Part shown: one piece after another, positions 1-10,889 of the stretch
How positions within the stretch are numbered: position 1 is the stretch's first letter
Layout of the letters: the number at the start of each line of letters is the position of its first letter
From: Perognathus longimembris pacificus
Lineage: Eukaryota > Chordata > Mammalia > Rodentia > Heteromyidae
Length of the DNA: 64,000 nucleotides
NCBI RefSeq assembly: GCF_023159225.1
Contig: NC_063181.1
Coordinates: 20,362,073 to 20,426,072 of the forward strand
Direction: 5' to 3'
The notes under the pieces: model-generated
What the model was told of the DNA's origin: nothing
Database searches by the model: none
Seen by the model: only the letters and a program-made list of their open reading frames with translations
Program-made: the position numbers and the translations under genes

Positions 1-720
1 AGCTGTTACTGACTGTATTTTGATGCCCTCTGAATGTTGAGAAGAGAACGTTTGTACTGTTCTTTTAATTGGTGCATTAAAAATAACCTAAAATGGATAA
101 CGGAAATACAGTATACTAAATACCAGTTTCTATATGGCTAAAATTTCATTATTTATAATCATTAATTATATTAGTGACATGATCATGAGATTTTTATTAT
201 TCTTATTTTATTTAAAGTTCTTACTATGTGACTATTAAATCATTTTAAACAAAGGTTGTTGGTTATTGAGTGATACAGAACTAAAATGTAAGTTACTTAA
301 GAGATACATCAAATTATACTAGATAACATAGTCACCTAAGATACTAGGTAACTAAAAGAGATATATCAAATTATAATAGGTAACTTAGTTACTTACCATA
401 TTAACTAGGTGAACATACATTTATTTAACATATAGGTATAATTTACATAAAACACTCTATAGTTATCTGAGATTTTTTTTCAGAAGTACTCTAACAGAAA
501 AATTTTAAAGGTTAATTGAGATGGAAGCAGTAATAGCTGATGAACTTAACTTGCTAATTAGTGCTGTTACTTGCTTAATATGCCTTTTTTTTGTTTAGCA
601 CATTGTAAACATGGTTACATTTTTGTAACAGAAGATTAAAATACACATATGTATGTTTTACCTTAAAAAAAAAAATCTACTTCAAGTGAGTGTTAAGAAA
701 ATTGAAGAAAAAAAGTACAA
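1..720. other. AT-rich unique sequence
   Basis: No gene, SINE or LINE is recognisable. The only structure seen is the diverged direct duplication at 301-412 and a short A-run near 665-676. Confidence 0.6.
301..412. repeat. Diverged two-copy tandem duplication, period about 57 bp
   Basis: The segment starting GAGATACATCAAATTATACT at 301 recurs at 358 as GAGATATATCAAATTATAAT. Both copies continue with similar GGTAACT and TAGGT blocks. The copies have drifted noticeably, so the duplication is old. Confidence 0.6.
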
Positions 721-727
721 GGAAAGT

Positions 728-1196
728 TGTCGGGGTCTTTAGACCCCTTCCCCCCTCACCCGACCCGCGGGAGAGTCAGGGAAGGCAAGCCCAAACTGGA
801 TGAACTAAGAAAAGAAAAGGGTCGGCAGACCGCCCGCACGCAGCCCTCCCTCACCGGAGAACAATCAGACGGCCTGGGAGTCAAGTCATGCAAGATCTCA
901 TTTATTGGGAAGTACTTGCCACTAGTATAAGGCACAGGAGCCAATCAGGTCTAAGATCGGCAGGAAGGGGAGGTGTGTGCACCTATCTAGGGACTGTAAG
1001 GGGAGGCATGAGCATGTAAGGGATGGCATCAAGGGCAGAAGAGCCAGGGCGTCACAGCCCACAGAACCACCTTGGGCTGTAACCAAAGACACTTGTAGCA
1101 GCTGCGCGTTGTTAAGTGCAGCTATCTTAGCCACACGTGGCCCCAAGACTGAGAAACAAGTGGGGCCAGCTAGTTGACTTCCAGGTCTGCCCCACA
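728..1196 (-). mobile_element. Solo LTR of an endogenous retrovirus (ERVK-like)
   Basis: This is a sharply bounded GC-rich island of about 469 bp in AT-rich DNA. On the minus strand it starts TGTGGGGC and ends CCCCGACA, the TG...CA ends of an LTR. Reading that way it has an ATTGG (CCAAT-type) box near 940-948, a weak TATA-like TTATAC near 928, then an AATAAA polyadenylation signal (complement of 901-906) and a GC-rich U5-like stretch. The flanking 6-mers (722-727 and 1197-1202) agree at only 4 of 6 positions, so the target-site duplication is decayed or absent. No internal viral genes are present. The ERVK assignment is inferred from overall layout. Confidence 0.65.
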
Positions 1197-1430
1197 GCAA
1201 TTGAAAACTATTAAAGATACATAAATATATCACCCTTTGTTCCTCTGTGAATGTTCATTGTAATATAAGAAAGTGCTGTGATTGTATTTCTGAAGTAGCT
1301 TTACTGCTTATTCTTAAAAACTTTATAAACAGCAGCAATATCATGTACAAACATTAATCAATAAAATATAAAGTTAAGAATTTTTTTTAATTGAGACTTT
1401 ATAAATCTTTCTTTCTGTTTGTTTATTTAG

Positions 1431-1675
1431 GTGCCACTACTGGAACTTGAATTTGCCAGGACTGGCAACTGTTCCTAAGCTATTTTTGGCTCAAGTGTTT
1501 TACAACTTAAGCCACATGCTCCACTTAAGGTTTGCTATTGTTTTTGTTGTCAGTGTTTTGGTGTTTAATTGGAGATAAATTTCATGAACTTTGCTGCCTG
1601 GGTTGGCTTAGAACTGTGAACCTCAGTTTGGGGTCTTCTGATTAGCAAAGATTGCAGATGTGAGTCACTGGTGCC
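1431..1675 (-). mobile_element. Old dimeric SINE, B1-type left half plus right half like that of IDL-Geo
   Basis: Read on the minus strand, the right part (about 1590-1675) is a decayed B1-like unit. The left part contains the GCCAGGACTGGC-type end and AGCCACATGCTCCACTT, which correspond to the right monomer of the IDL-Geo SINE. It is strongly diverged. Confidence 0.6.
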
Positions 1676-1899
1676 ATTTCCAAAGATATTTTAATCAAAT
1701 TACTGGTAATGCTGAACTATTTTTGAGTGACAATAGTATTGTAACTAATTTGAAAAAACAGAAATGTCTAATTCTTGCAAAACTGAATTGGAAATTTTGC
1801 ATCTTTTACCAGATGCTATCATTTGTGAAATGTCAACAAATTAGATATTAACATTAATTCTGCATAGAAAATAACTCTATAATCTTTGTTTCTTCTTAA

Positions 1900-3340
1900 A
1901 GTCAATCTATTTATTTATTGTCAAAGTGATATACACAGGTTCATATTTATGGCAATGCATACATTTCTTATCAAACTTGTTACCTCTTCCCTCATTTTCT
2001 CCCACATCCTCCCCCCCAGTACCCTCCCCCAGACCTAAGTTGTACAGTTTGTTCACAGCATATTGTTCTGTAGGTATTGATCATGCATTTTACCCTTTAT
2101 CTCTCAATTTTGATGAGCCCTTCCTCTTCCCTAGTTCTGATAAAAGTATATACAATATCCAGGGTACCAAAATCAGTTACAGTGACACCTGGGGTAAAAC
2201 CATGTGGGGAAGGGAAGACAAAAGAAAAAGGCAGAATTTCAAATGGTACATTGAAAAATAACAACATTGATAATCAGATACCCTGAAAATACTGCAGGAA
2301 GGAATAGGAGAAATACTTGGACTCCTTGACACAGGCAAAAACTTCCTTAATAAAGGCCCAGAAACACAACAAATCAAAGAAAGTTTGGACAACTGGACTG
2401 CATCAAACTGCAGAGCTTCTGCTTGGCAAAGGACAAAGCTAACAAAATAAACAGAAAGGTTTCATATTGGGATTAGGTTTTCACTGGCTACAATAGACAA
2501 GAGCCTCATATCTAAAATTTACTTTGAACTCAAAAAATTAAGTTCCCCCAAATTGTTAAAAAAAACAACTACCCTCTTAATAAATGGACTTAAAGCGAGA
2601 CTTCTCTGAAAGGAAATGAGAATGGCCAACATGAAGAAATGCCTAAGATCACTGGCCATAAAAGAAAAGCAAATCAATACAACTTTGAGATTCCACCTCA
2701 CCCCAGTAAGAATGTCCATTATCAAGAAAATGAATAAGAACAGATGCGGGAGGGTATGTGGCCAAAAGGGAACCCATCTACAATTTTGGAAGCACAAACT
2801 TGTTCAGTCACTGGAAAGCAGTGTGGAGATTCCTCAAAAGACTAAACCTAGAGACCCTATGGCCCAGCAACCCCACTTTTGGGCATCTACCTAAAGCATT
2901 ACAAGGAAGACCACACTACAGCTACCAGTACAACTATGTTCATTGCAGCACAATTCACCATTGCTAAAATATGGAACCAACCCAGATGCCCCTCAGTAAA
3001 TGAATGAATCAAGAAAATGTGGTGCACATTCACTAAGGAATTCTATGCTTCCATCAGAAGGAATGTCATTGCCTAATTTGTAAGGAAATGGAAAGACATA
3101 GAAAAAAATCCAATTAAGTGAAGTGAGCCCGACTCAAAGAAATTTGGATGTTATTGTTTCCCTCATTTGTAATAATTAGTACATGTCTAGGAGAGTCCTA
3201 GCAGAAGATCACAATAGAGCAATAGCTAGTACATATGAACACATAAGATGATGCTAAGAGAAATGAACTCCAAGTTATAGAAATAAGTGGTTTATCATTA
3301 TCGTTGTTATTTTCAACATACCATTTGAAATATGTATTTC
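1900..3340 (-). mobile_element. Old L1 fragment with inverted 5' part
   Basis: From about 1900 to 2275 the sequence is the L1 3' UTR in minus orientation: a T-rich left end, then CTTGTTACCTC and TATCTCTCAATTTTGAT, which recur in other L1 3' UTRs here. From about 2280 to 3340 the orientation switches to plus and the sequence runs from the ORF2 C-terminal region into the upstream 3' UTR. The two halves meet at the same internal L1 position, as expected for a twin-priming insertion. I found no clear target-site duplication, so two independent insertions are not excluded. Confidence 0.65.
2280..3150 (+). pseudogene. L1 ORF2 C-terminal fragment
   Basis: The plus strand encodes a decayed carboxy-terminal piece of LINE-1 ORF2p. 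The most recognisable part lies at 2616-2894, with residues like KKCLRSLAIKEKQ, FHLTPVRMSIIKK and the CGRVCGQKGTHL stretch that corresponds to the cysteine-rich C-terminal region of L1 ORF2p. Further downstream, GGAACCAACCCAGATG and GGAATTCTATGC mark the last part of the ORF. Frameshifts and stops interrupt it and there is no endonuclease or reverse-transcriptase domain, so it cannot make an active protein. It belongs to the inverted L1 at 1900-3340. Confidence 0.8.
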
Positions 3341-3498
3341 TTATCAGACAAAAATTATTCCAAGGATTCATAGGCTAATTAAAAAATGGCTTAAAATTCC
3401 TAAAGGAAAGGACTTGTGTTACTATATTCACAAAGCCCTATTATAAAATCAATCTTTGAATCCCCACTTGTTCTGAATTTCAAAATTAGAAGATTTCA

Positions 3499-3684
3499 GC
3501 CTGGAATGTGGCCTAGTGGTAGATCCCTTGCCTAGCATGCATAAAGTCCTGTGTTCATTTCCTCAGTTCCACATAAACAGAAAAAGCTGGAAGTGGATCT
3601 GTGACTCAAGTGATAGAGCACTGCCTTGAGCAACAGGAGTTCAGGGATAGTTCCTAGGCCCTGAGTTCAAGCCCCAGGCCTGGC
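3499..3684 (+). mobile_element. IDL-Geo SINE, old copy
   Basis: The left ID-like monomer (GGCCTAGTGGTAGAT, then GTGTTCATTTCC for the B box) is followed by the right monomer (TGTGACTCAAGTGATAGAGC ... GAGTTCAAGCCCCAGG). The tail has become the TA-rich microsatellite that follows. The right monomer keeps near-consensus A- and B-box-like motifs. Confidence 0.8.
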
Positions 3685-3770
3685 TATATATGTATGTTAT
3701 ATATATATGTATATTATATAACATATATATATTAAAGAAACATACATACACACATACACACATAAATCAG
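3685..3770. repeat. TA/CATA-rich microsatellite
   Basis: An (AT)n/TATG tract changes to CATACACACA repeats. It lies directly on the 3' end of the SINE at 3499-3684 and probably grew from its A-rich tail. Confidence 0.8.
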
Positions 3771-3804
3771 AAATATTCTTTGATTAAAAATTCAAGTCTC
3801 TCTA

Positions 3805-3885
3805 AATTTACCTAGGCTGCCCTGGAGCTGCCATACTCTTGCCTCTAACTCCAGAGTAGCTAGAATTATAAGCAAGCACCTGTCC
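3805..3885 (-). mobile_element. B1-type SINE fragment
   Basis: CCAGAGTAGCTAGAATTATA followed by AGCAAGCACCTGT matches the complement of the B1/7SL-derived 5' region. It is very decayed and short. Confidence 0.4.
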
Positions 3886-3984
3886 ACCCCTTTACTCTAA
3901 TAAACCATTTAAATAACAGGGCAGTTTTATTAGGAGTTATTATTTAACAGTTTTATTAGGAATTATTAAGACAATTTGTCTAAT

Positions 3985-4135
3985 GGAAACAAAACAGATC
4001 TTGATAAGAATGATAAGAGAAATGGTTGATGTGGAAAAAAATACATTAAGTCAAGCTCAGAGAGACAAAAGATGTATGTTTCTCTCCTTTGTGGAAATTA
4101 GATGTAAATTATAAATAAATAATTCATATATTGGA
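3985..4135 (+). mobile_element. Old L1 fragment, ORF2 end/3' UTR start
   Basis: TTAAGTCAAGCTCAGAGAGA followed by ATGTTTCTCTCCTTTGTGG resembles the L1 segment spanning the ORF2 stop (the 'SE..Q.QR' codons and the start of the 3' UTR). It is highly diverged. Confidence 0.5.
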
Positions 4136-4389
4136 GTGGCTTTCTCTTCTACAGTTATTACCATGTCTAACACTATGTGTCAAACTTACACAGTGCAAAA
4201 ATGTCTCATACAATTTTGGTCTGTCTGTGATAGATGCAATTAATCTTTGTTTCCAAACTGTAATATGTCTCCAAACTTTGTGTGAAACAGAGAGACAAAA
4301 TGTTTCTACTGAAGCAGAGGAAATCTTTGTTATGTCTACTTATTATCATTATTTTGATTTATCAGCATACATACATGTTTCAGGACAAA

Positions 4390-4565
4390 GTATATTACCA
4401 AGGATAGAGAATCTCATTTGACAATGAAAAAGGGGATAATTTATCAAGAAGATATTATATGCTGAATGTTTAAGCAACTCATAACACAGTTTCAAAATAC
4501 TGTGAGTAAAGTCTGCTATGATAACAAGAGTAAAAGGACAAATTCAAAATCGCGGCTGGGAATTG
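4390..4565 (+). mobile_element. Ancient L1 ORF2 endonuclease-region fragment
   Basis: GGGGATAATTTATCAAGAAG, then CTGAATGTTTAAGCAACTCA and CAGTTTCAAAATACTGTGAG follow the order of the L1 ORF2 endonuclease-domain DNA (motif order: ...CAAGAAGA..AT...AA.GTTTATG..CC.AATAAC..AG..TTCAAAATAC). No frame is open, and the piece is older than the other L1s here. Confidence 0.5.
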
Positions 4566-4914
4566 AATTCCAGTATGATTTTCTACAAAATTGATGGAAG
4601 GAAATCATAATCCATGTTGTTTGCTTATGTCATACATGTCCATGAGGCAAAATTTGGTCATGCTCCTGCATTCTGTTATAATCCTGATGATGGATTTACT
4701 CCAAGTGCACATAGAGCAATTACTAAGATAAATGATGTGGTAGTTCACACACAAAAAATTCAATAAGGTTGCAATGATTCAAGTGAAGCAAACAATGATC
4801 TTTGATCATATCACATTGAATTTAACACAAGTAATAGGAAATACCTGGATACCACCAAATTCAAATAAACTAAATAGAAATGAAGACAAGGAATTAAAGA
4901 AGACCATTTGAACG

Positions 4915-5085
4915 ACTTCTTTTTTTCAGGATGAAAGGAGCTTATTGGGGGCAAAGCAAATTGCCAGCCCACACAAGGTGGAGGCATGGAGAGACAGGGG
5001 AAGGAGCAAGAGAAAAAGATGGAAAGCAGACAAAAAGAGACAGGGAGCAAGGGAAAGTAAGAGAGAAAAGGAAAGATAGAACGTA
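4915..5085 (-). mobile_element. Possible retroviral LTR fragment (R/U5 part)
   Basis: On the minus strand a CT-rich stretch with repeated CTCT/CTTGCTCC blocks is followed by CCCCCAATAAGCTCCTTTC, the layout of an LTR R region with an AATAAGC polyadenylation-type signal. Neither end shows clean TG/CA boundaries, so this is a truncated relic at best. Confidence 0.3.
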
Positions 5086-5173
5086 ATGAAAATCAAAGCA
5101 ATTATCTACTGATGCATCTATTCATCTGCAAAAATAATGAAAGCATTATATAAAAGCAACAACTTGGGCTTAC

Positions 5174-5390
5174 TTTTTTTTTTTTTTTTTTTTTTTTTGG
5201 CCAGTCCTGGGCCTTGGACTCAGGGCCTGAGCACTGTCCCTGGCTTCTTCCCGCTCAAGGCTAGCACTCTGCCACTTGAGCCACAGCGCCGCTTCTGGCC
5301 GTTTTCTATATATGTGGTGCTGGGGAATTGAACCTAGGGCCTCGTGTATCCGAGGCAGGCACTCTTGCCACTAGGCTATATCCCCAGCCC
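5174..5390 (-). mobile_element. IDL-Geo SINE, young full-length copy
   Basis: A 25-nt T-run (the A tail read in reverse) leads into GGCCAGTCCTGGGCCTTGGA, and the copy ends ATATCCCCAGCCC. It carries the CG-rich diagnostic bases of the young subtype (TCCGAGGCAGG, CAGCGCCGC, TTCCCGCTC). By eye it differs from the copy at 41775 at only about two positions. TACT plus a T-run flanks both sides as the target-site duplication. Confidence 0.92.
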
Positions 5391-5837
5391 TACTTTTTTT
5401 TTTTTTTTAAAGAAATAAAATATCCTGGATAAAATCTGTGTCCCACACAGCCAGGGTTACCAATGTCAACCACCACACTGTTTGTTTGTTATGACAGAGT
5501 ATAAGTTATATTTTGTGCTGGATAACAACATTCACATAGGTCCTCTCCAAGGTGACGGTTAAATCTATTTTGAGGAGATGTTTTGTAAATAAAACTGTGC
5601 TACCTCCAGTCCATTTTCCTTCACTTAAATCATAATCATTTTGTTTTTCCGGGATGGCAAAATAATTTTTTTTTATTTTAAAGAGTTCTTAAATGTGCTC
5701 AATTATTATAAAAGTTTATATAATGAATTTCAAAGATAAAGGGACATACAGAGGCATCATCACATAACTTTAGTCCTTTGGTTTTCTTCCTGCCATGTTT
5801 TGTGCTGCACTGAATGCAAGATGCACATTGGCTCTGA

Positions 5838-6050
5838 GTGCTGGTGACTCATGTCTCTAATCTTGACTACTCAGGGAGCTGAGACTTGCAGAATAGTAAT
5901 TTGAAGCCAGCTTGGGAAGAAAAGACCTCTAGACTCTATCGTTAATTATATAGACTGGAAGTATGGCTTAGGTAGTAGAATACACAAAGTTGCTCAGACT
6001 TCAAACTCCATTACCCTGGGCAGGGGGAGGGGGGTTTGGGGTGGAAAGTA
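5838..6050 (+). mobile_element. B1-type dimeric SINE, decayed
   Basis: The left half reads GACTCATGTCTCTAATCTTG, ACTACTCAGGGAGCTGAGA and TTTGAAGCCAGCTTGGG, a B1-like unit. A right half with GGAAGTATGGCTTAGGTAG follows. The copy ends in a G-rich stretch (6018-6040). Confidence 0.6.
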
Positions 6051-7495
6051 ACTGCAGAATCCTCTAGGGAAATGTGTCACCATCTTTGAACACTTATAAG
6101 CTTCTATTAAATTTATGTATTCCACTTCTTAATAAATAGAATTGTTGGAGATTCACTTGGATTTAGGTTACATTTTAGAAAAAAAAAACTAACAAAAATC
6201 ACTAAAGGCAATAAGGAACTATTTATAACCTTATTTTAGCCCCTTCCTTGAATATATGCATTGGAATTTTAGGCATAATAAATGTAATAAGACTAATTTG
6301 ATTTCAGAATGCTGAACTAGAATCCAGTATGTGTATAGTGAGAATTCATCTGAAGGTAACAAGAATTTTAATATGCCACCTCAATCATCATGCTCTATTT
6401 CCCAAGCAGGTCTGCCCTCATTACATAAAAAGAAAAGAAAAAAAAAAGAGAAGAAAAGAATTGGCTTTCTCTATAGACTCTCTCTACTTTCAGTAACAAT
6501 GACTGAACTCACAATTTAACACCTTGCTTGTGCATGGCTTTTATTTATGCCCTATACCTGTAGCTTCCACTATTCTCTCAAGAGAGTCACTTTTCATATT
6601 CTTTGTTTGTTTGTTTGTTTTCTCAATACTTTCCTATGAAAGGCTTCAGTATAAATGGATAGCTCTTTTCTTAAAGACAAAATATTTCTTACAGGGTATA
6701 TTGCGAAATTCAGCATTGCAAAAATAAGCCGACCTAACTCTGTGGCAATGCATACAAACCAGAATAATACACACTGTCAAGGAAATTTAAAAATCACCAG
6801 ACCTAATTACAAAGATTTCTTTGGAGTACATAATGTTTCTTTGAGAACCATCATCTCCTCTCTTACATTCAACAAATCTCAGGTGTATCTTTCTCTGTAC
6901 ATAATTATGTGACTATTTTTTTAAGTGTTTGGCAGAGATTTCAGATGAGTGAAGACTCACAGCCTAATGACAGAAGAGCAAAGTGCTAAGAGAGTCCCCA
7001 GTTGTAACTACCATGACAAGCTCCATATTTTACTGCTGAAATTCAGCTTTTTGAAAGTAGCTGCTTTTCAGTTTCATGGGGTGAAATTCTACTTGTTTTC
7101 CTGGCTGCTGTGCTGTGATGGAGAATCTCAGGGCTTGTTGAGGACAAAGTCTTCCTGTTTGCACAATAATCTTTACCCTGGCTTAATGACAAGTGCCAGA
7201 AGATTTCTTGAATTGAACTTTTTGTTTCCCTCCGGAAATGATAAGCCTGGAAGAAAGAAATATTATGGCAAAACAAATTATCACAAACAAGCTTCTCTAT
7301 AGTCAAGGATATATGGGGCTCCCTGTTGCTGACAAGAAAGGTGAGACAAAGAAGCTCCCTAGTGTGAGAATAGGGAGAGGATGTAAACAAAGAAAAAAAA
7401 TTAAGGAAAAAATGAGATATCTCTGGAAATAATTTTGAAGAATTGTTCTCTCCACAGAAATGATGGGACAAAAGGGTAAATAAATTCAGCAGTGG
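6051..7495. other. Unique AT-rich sequence, no supported gene
   Basis: Two overlapping opposite-strand open frames exist here (plus 6949-7302, minus 7043-7471, 142 codons). Neither resembles a known protein and both fit chance lengths for this base composition. A purine-rich AAAAG tract lies at 6427-6460. Confidence 0.5.
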
Positions 7496-7499
7496 TTCT

Positions 7500-7690
7500 C
7501 TAGTGACACTATGTTAAAAATAAATTACAGAACTTGTTAGGGAGGAGGGTCAGAAGGGAAAAACCTGGGAGAAAATGAGGGATGTGGTAACACCCTTCAA
7601 AAAGAAATGTACTCACTACCTGACTTATGTATCTATAAACCCTTTGTACATCATCTTTATAATAATAAAATAAAGAATTGTGCTCAAATA
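7500..7690 (+). mobile_element. Old L1 3' UTR end
   Basis: GGGAGGAGGGTCAGAAGGG, then GAAATGTACTCACTACCTGA, CCCTTTGTACATCATC and ATAATAAAATAAAG follow the order of the 3' terminus of the younger L1s at 15346 and 48733. The upstream part is not recognisable. Confidence 0.6.
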
Positions 7691-7754
7691 ATTTAAAGAA
7701 AGGTCAATCTAATAAAATAAATTTAAATAATTTTTAAGACTTAAATAAAAGTTT

Positions 7755-7846
7755 AAGGACTGAGCATATGGCCTAGTTGGTAGAGTGCTTGTCTCCTACA
7801 CATGAAGTCTGCAACTGGGTTCAATTACTTAGCACCATATATAGCA
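7755..7846 (+). mobile_element. IDL (ID-like) left monomer, partial SINE
   Basis: ACTGAGCATATGGCCTAGTT followed by GGTAGAGTGCTTG and a B-box-like GGGTTCAATTAC mark the tRNA-Ala-derived monomer. The right monomer is missing or unrecognisable. Confidence 0.6.
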
Positions 7847-7944
7847 GCACTATGTCACCACATATAACTCCCCTGTGCTAGGGAAGATGAGATATGAACA
7901 TTGCAAGTCTCAAGCTTATTCGAAAAATTTAGCATGGCCTTACT

Positions 7945-8010
7945 TAAACACACATACACATATATGGATATGCATATATATTCACATATGTGAATATATA
8001 TGTATATATG
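7945..8010. repeat. TA/CA-rich tract containing a 30-bp perfect palindrome
   Basis: The tract runs ACACACATACACATATATGG onwards. Positions 7973-8002 are exactly self-complementary, centred between 7987 and 7988, with no spacer. Confidence 0.9.
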
Positions 8011-8371
8011 AAGAGAAATCACTGTGGTGAAAGTACATTTCATTTGATATCTGAGACTTAGCAGATTTGCATGTATTAAAAATATTATGGATGAATTTTT
8101 AAATATTCAGGTTACCTGATGTAAATACAACATCAAAATTTTGTTAAACAGATTATATCTAGCATCATTAGTTTGCCTGGCGGAACATCTTTTTAAAACA
8201 GTACTTAGAAATTATGTGTAATACAATTTTTAATCTGTCTCATTGTGATAAATATGACTCATGGATGCATGAAAAAAATAACAAAATACCTAATAAATAA
8301 TGAAAAGTCTGAGCAAAACTTGAGTCATATGTTAGTTTGGGAAGTGTATAAAAACATAATACTGGTACTCT

Positions 8372-8520
8372 ATGAGTTGAGCCACACCTCCAGTCTGGCA
8401 TTTTATTGTTTAATGTGAGATAGAGGCTCGAAGACTTTTCTGTCCAATCCAGATTTGAATCTCAGTCCTCCAAGACTCAGCCTCCCAAATAGGTATAAAG
8501 GTGTGAGAAATCGTTCCTAT
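8372..8520 (-). mobile_element. B1-type SINE, decayed
   Basis: CAGCCTCCCAAATAGGTATA and AAGGTGTGAG near 8478-8506 match the complement of a B1 5' region. TGAGCCACACCTCC to the left resembles the linked right monomer. Confidence 0.5.
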
Positions 8521-8725
8521 CATATTTATGATGCATACAATTTAAAGTTAGAAGTTCCAAACATTATTAAAACCAGAGTGCCACAAAGATTGATTATTAG
8601 CAGTAATGTATCTGTAAGTAATATAAACAAGTATCAAAAATCAAATTCACTGGAGTAAATAGAATTATATGATAGGCCACCTCCAGTAATTTGAATTATC
8701 AGTATTGTGTCTGAGATTTTGAGTG

Positions 8726-8730
<5 letters not shown>

Positions 8731-8762
<32 letters not shown>
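8731..8762. repeat. (TG)n microsatellite
   Basis: A run of about 16 uninterrupted TG units, ending TGTGCG. Confidence 0.95.
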
Positions 8763-8766
<4 letters not shown>

Positions 8767-9287
8767 TGAACTGATGTGCCTGTGCTGTGGGTAGCAAATA
8801 TATCTACTATGTATATTGGAGAAAATAGAGAGTTATACAAACATTTTGATTTTAGAAATTTAGGGGAATTTATTAAAACACACATTGTTTACTAAGAGAA
8901 AAACTGCAGTATGCTATTCAATCCAAATAAAGCTCATGTATTCAAGGATTTCAGAATACATTTAATATGTAGAATAGGGTGTGAAATTGTGCTATATATT
9001 TATTTACAGAGTTCTTGTTTTGTAGTTGGATTAATAAGTCTGTTGATATATTTTCCAGAATTACAATGGGAGTGGATCAAAATGGGGTTAGTTTATTCTA
9101 AGCCTCATAGTTGCAATCTCAGTGACTTTCATCAATAATGCTGAAGAAGTCACATGGGTTGCATCTTTACCACAATTAGAGATCATACTGAATATCTTAA
9201 GAGATCAATCAAACTATTTGTCTCTTAATGAAAATTAACTATTTAAATTCTTTGACATAATGTGCCTATACATATCTGATAAATATG

Positions 9288-9503
9288 TGTTTGGTGTTTT
9301 TTTTTTTTTGTCCAGTCCTGGGGCTTGGACTCTGGGCCTGAGCACTGTCCCTGGCTTCTTTTTTGCTCAAGGCTAGCACTCTGCCACTTGAGCCACAGCA
9401 CCACTTCTGGCCATTTTCTGTATATGTGGTGCTGGGGAATCGAACCCAGGGCCTCATGTATATGAGGCAGGCACTCTTGCCACTAGGCCATATCCCCAGC
9501 CCG
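9288..9503 (-). mobile_element. IDL-Geo SINE, full-length, older subtype
   Basis: A T-rich tail leads into GTCCAGTCCTGGGGCTTGGA, and the copy ends CATATCCCCAGCCCG. It carries older-subtype bases (TTTTTTGCTCAAGG, CCTCATGTATATGAGG). The 12-bp duplication CTGATAAATATG flanks it at 9276-9287 and 9504-9515. Confidence 0.92.
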
Positions 9504-9529
9504 CTGATAAATATGTTTTTATGAATATG

Positions 9530-10543
9530 CATACTATGTATGAGATGATATCTAAATACTTAGATCCTATGCAGTTTTGTCTGTTTATTGCAATTGTCCA
9601 CATAAAGTGTGTTCTTCTGATGTTTTCTCACAGTTATTTTGATATCCATTTTCTGTGATATTCTTGCAGTTTGATTTGAATGTACATCTTACAAGTACAT
9701 TCATAAAACAATTTTTAAAAGTTTTAAATTGTCAGTAACAATTGAAAGTTTGTGCTATCTATTCATTTACTACAAGTCACAATCAAGTCCTAGATTTTTA
9801 AGTAATTCTTTGCCTCCACTTAAACGATACTAAAAAGAAGGATTTGGTTACTAATTTCAATCTCTGTGACTCGTGATGAAATGAATGACATGAGTTGCTT
9901 GTAAATAATTTTGAAGCGTCACACTGGTGACATTAATCTATAAAAAAGGACACTTTCAGAAGAGATTAATAAGAGATTCTGATGCCCTCTGAGAAAAGGA
10001 TGAGGGCAAAAATGAATCCAGGGGGAAGATGTCTATATCTGTCTGCAGGGGAGTAGGCACAGTGAGGAAGCCACATTGCTGCGGCTTTTCAAAGTATTTC
10101 TCTATGTGAGTTATTCATGCCAATAAATATCTATTGAGTTTGCATTATAATAGTTATAATTACAAATATAAGTGAAGATGCAGGTACTAAATAGATTACA
10201 GGGGAAAAGTTACATTTTCCTTGGAGATCATGAATGTGAGGTTTCTATGACCTTAGCTTTCACACACAGGCACAGGACAAATTTCAACCCGAGCTTGTGC
10301 TTTCTGTCAATAGGGAACAAAGAACCTGCCTCACATTTGGTGGTGCCAGACTTCCTACCTGAAAGAAAACCTATTTGTTTTCAAAATGCCATTGCCATAG
10401 TATGACAGTTGGGAAGAAAATTAGACACAATCTGTCCCCCCAAAATCTACAGGCACTGCTTTTGTCACTCCTCATGAATTTCCCTACTTCTGGTACTCAA
10501 TAAACAGATCTTGTCTTAAGTATATGGTTTCTAGGAAATATCT
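9530..10543. other. Unique sequence, nothing recognised
   Basis: No repeat family or gene was identified. Open frames are short (the longest, 10172-10405, is 77 codons) and unrelated to known proteins. Confidence 0.5.
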
Positions 10544-10885
10544 TGTATTAATCAGCTGACCATTGCTGTGACAAAAATACCTGAGATGAAAACATAAAGG
10601 GGAAAAAAATCTATTGACTCACAGTTTCCCATATGTCAGCTAGTTGTTTAGTCTCTTGGGCTGTAGCTCTAATAGCATGCTGCAAAAGTAGGGTAGAACA
10701 AGGCTGCTCAGCTCATAGTTTCAGAAAACAATCAGTAATTGACCAGGGCTCCAATATTCTCTTTAAGCCCTCTATGACCTGGCTGCCTCCAATAAGGTTG
10801 AAGATATTCCAACTTTGATTTGCACCACGGGCAGATATGATCTTCTGAGTGATATCAAAATCTCCAAACCAAAACAAACCTCACC
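10544..10885 (-). mobile_element. MaLR-type LTR relic
   Basis: TGTATTAATCAGCTGACCAT, TGCTGTGACAAAAATACCTG and TATTGACTCACAGTTTCCC follow the complement of the 3' part of mammalian MaLR LTRs (THE1/MST/ORR1-like layout). AGTGATATCAAAATC near 10850 may be the other end. No internal sequence is linked, so this would be a solo LTR. The exact subfamily cannot be told by eye. Confidence 0.45.
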
Positions 10886-10889
10886 TTAG

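Noticed and set aside
727..1233. Overlapping open frames in the GC-rich island
   Set aside because: They lie inside the solo LTR and reflect its GC content, with no retroviral protein similarity.
5137..5331. Frames reading ...ASPGPWTQGLSTVPGFFPLKAST... at many loci
   Set aside because: These recur wherever an IDL-Geo SINE lies (also 16000, 29825, 38107, 55810, 62141) and are SINE translation.
7043..7471. 142-codon minus-strand frame
   Set aside because: No family resemblance. One or two frames of this length are expected by chance in 64 kb of this composition, and an opposite-strand frame overlaps it.
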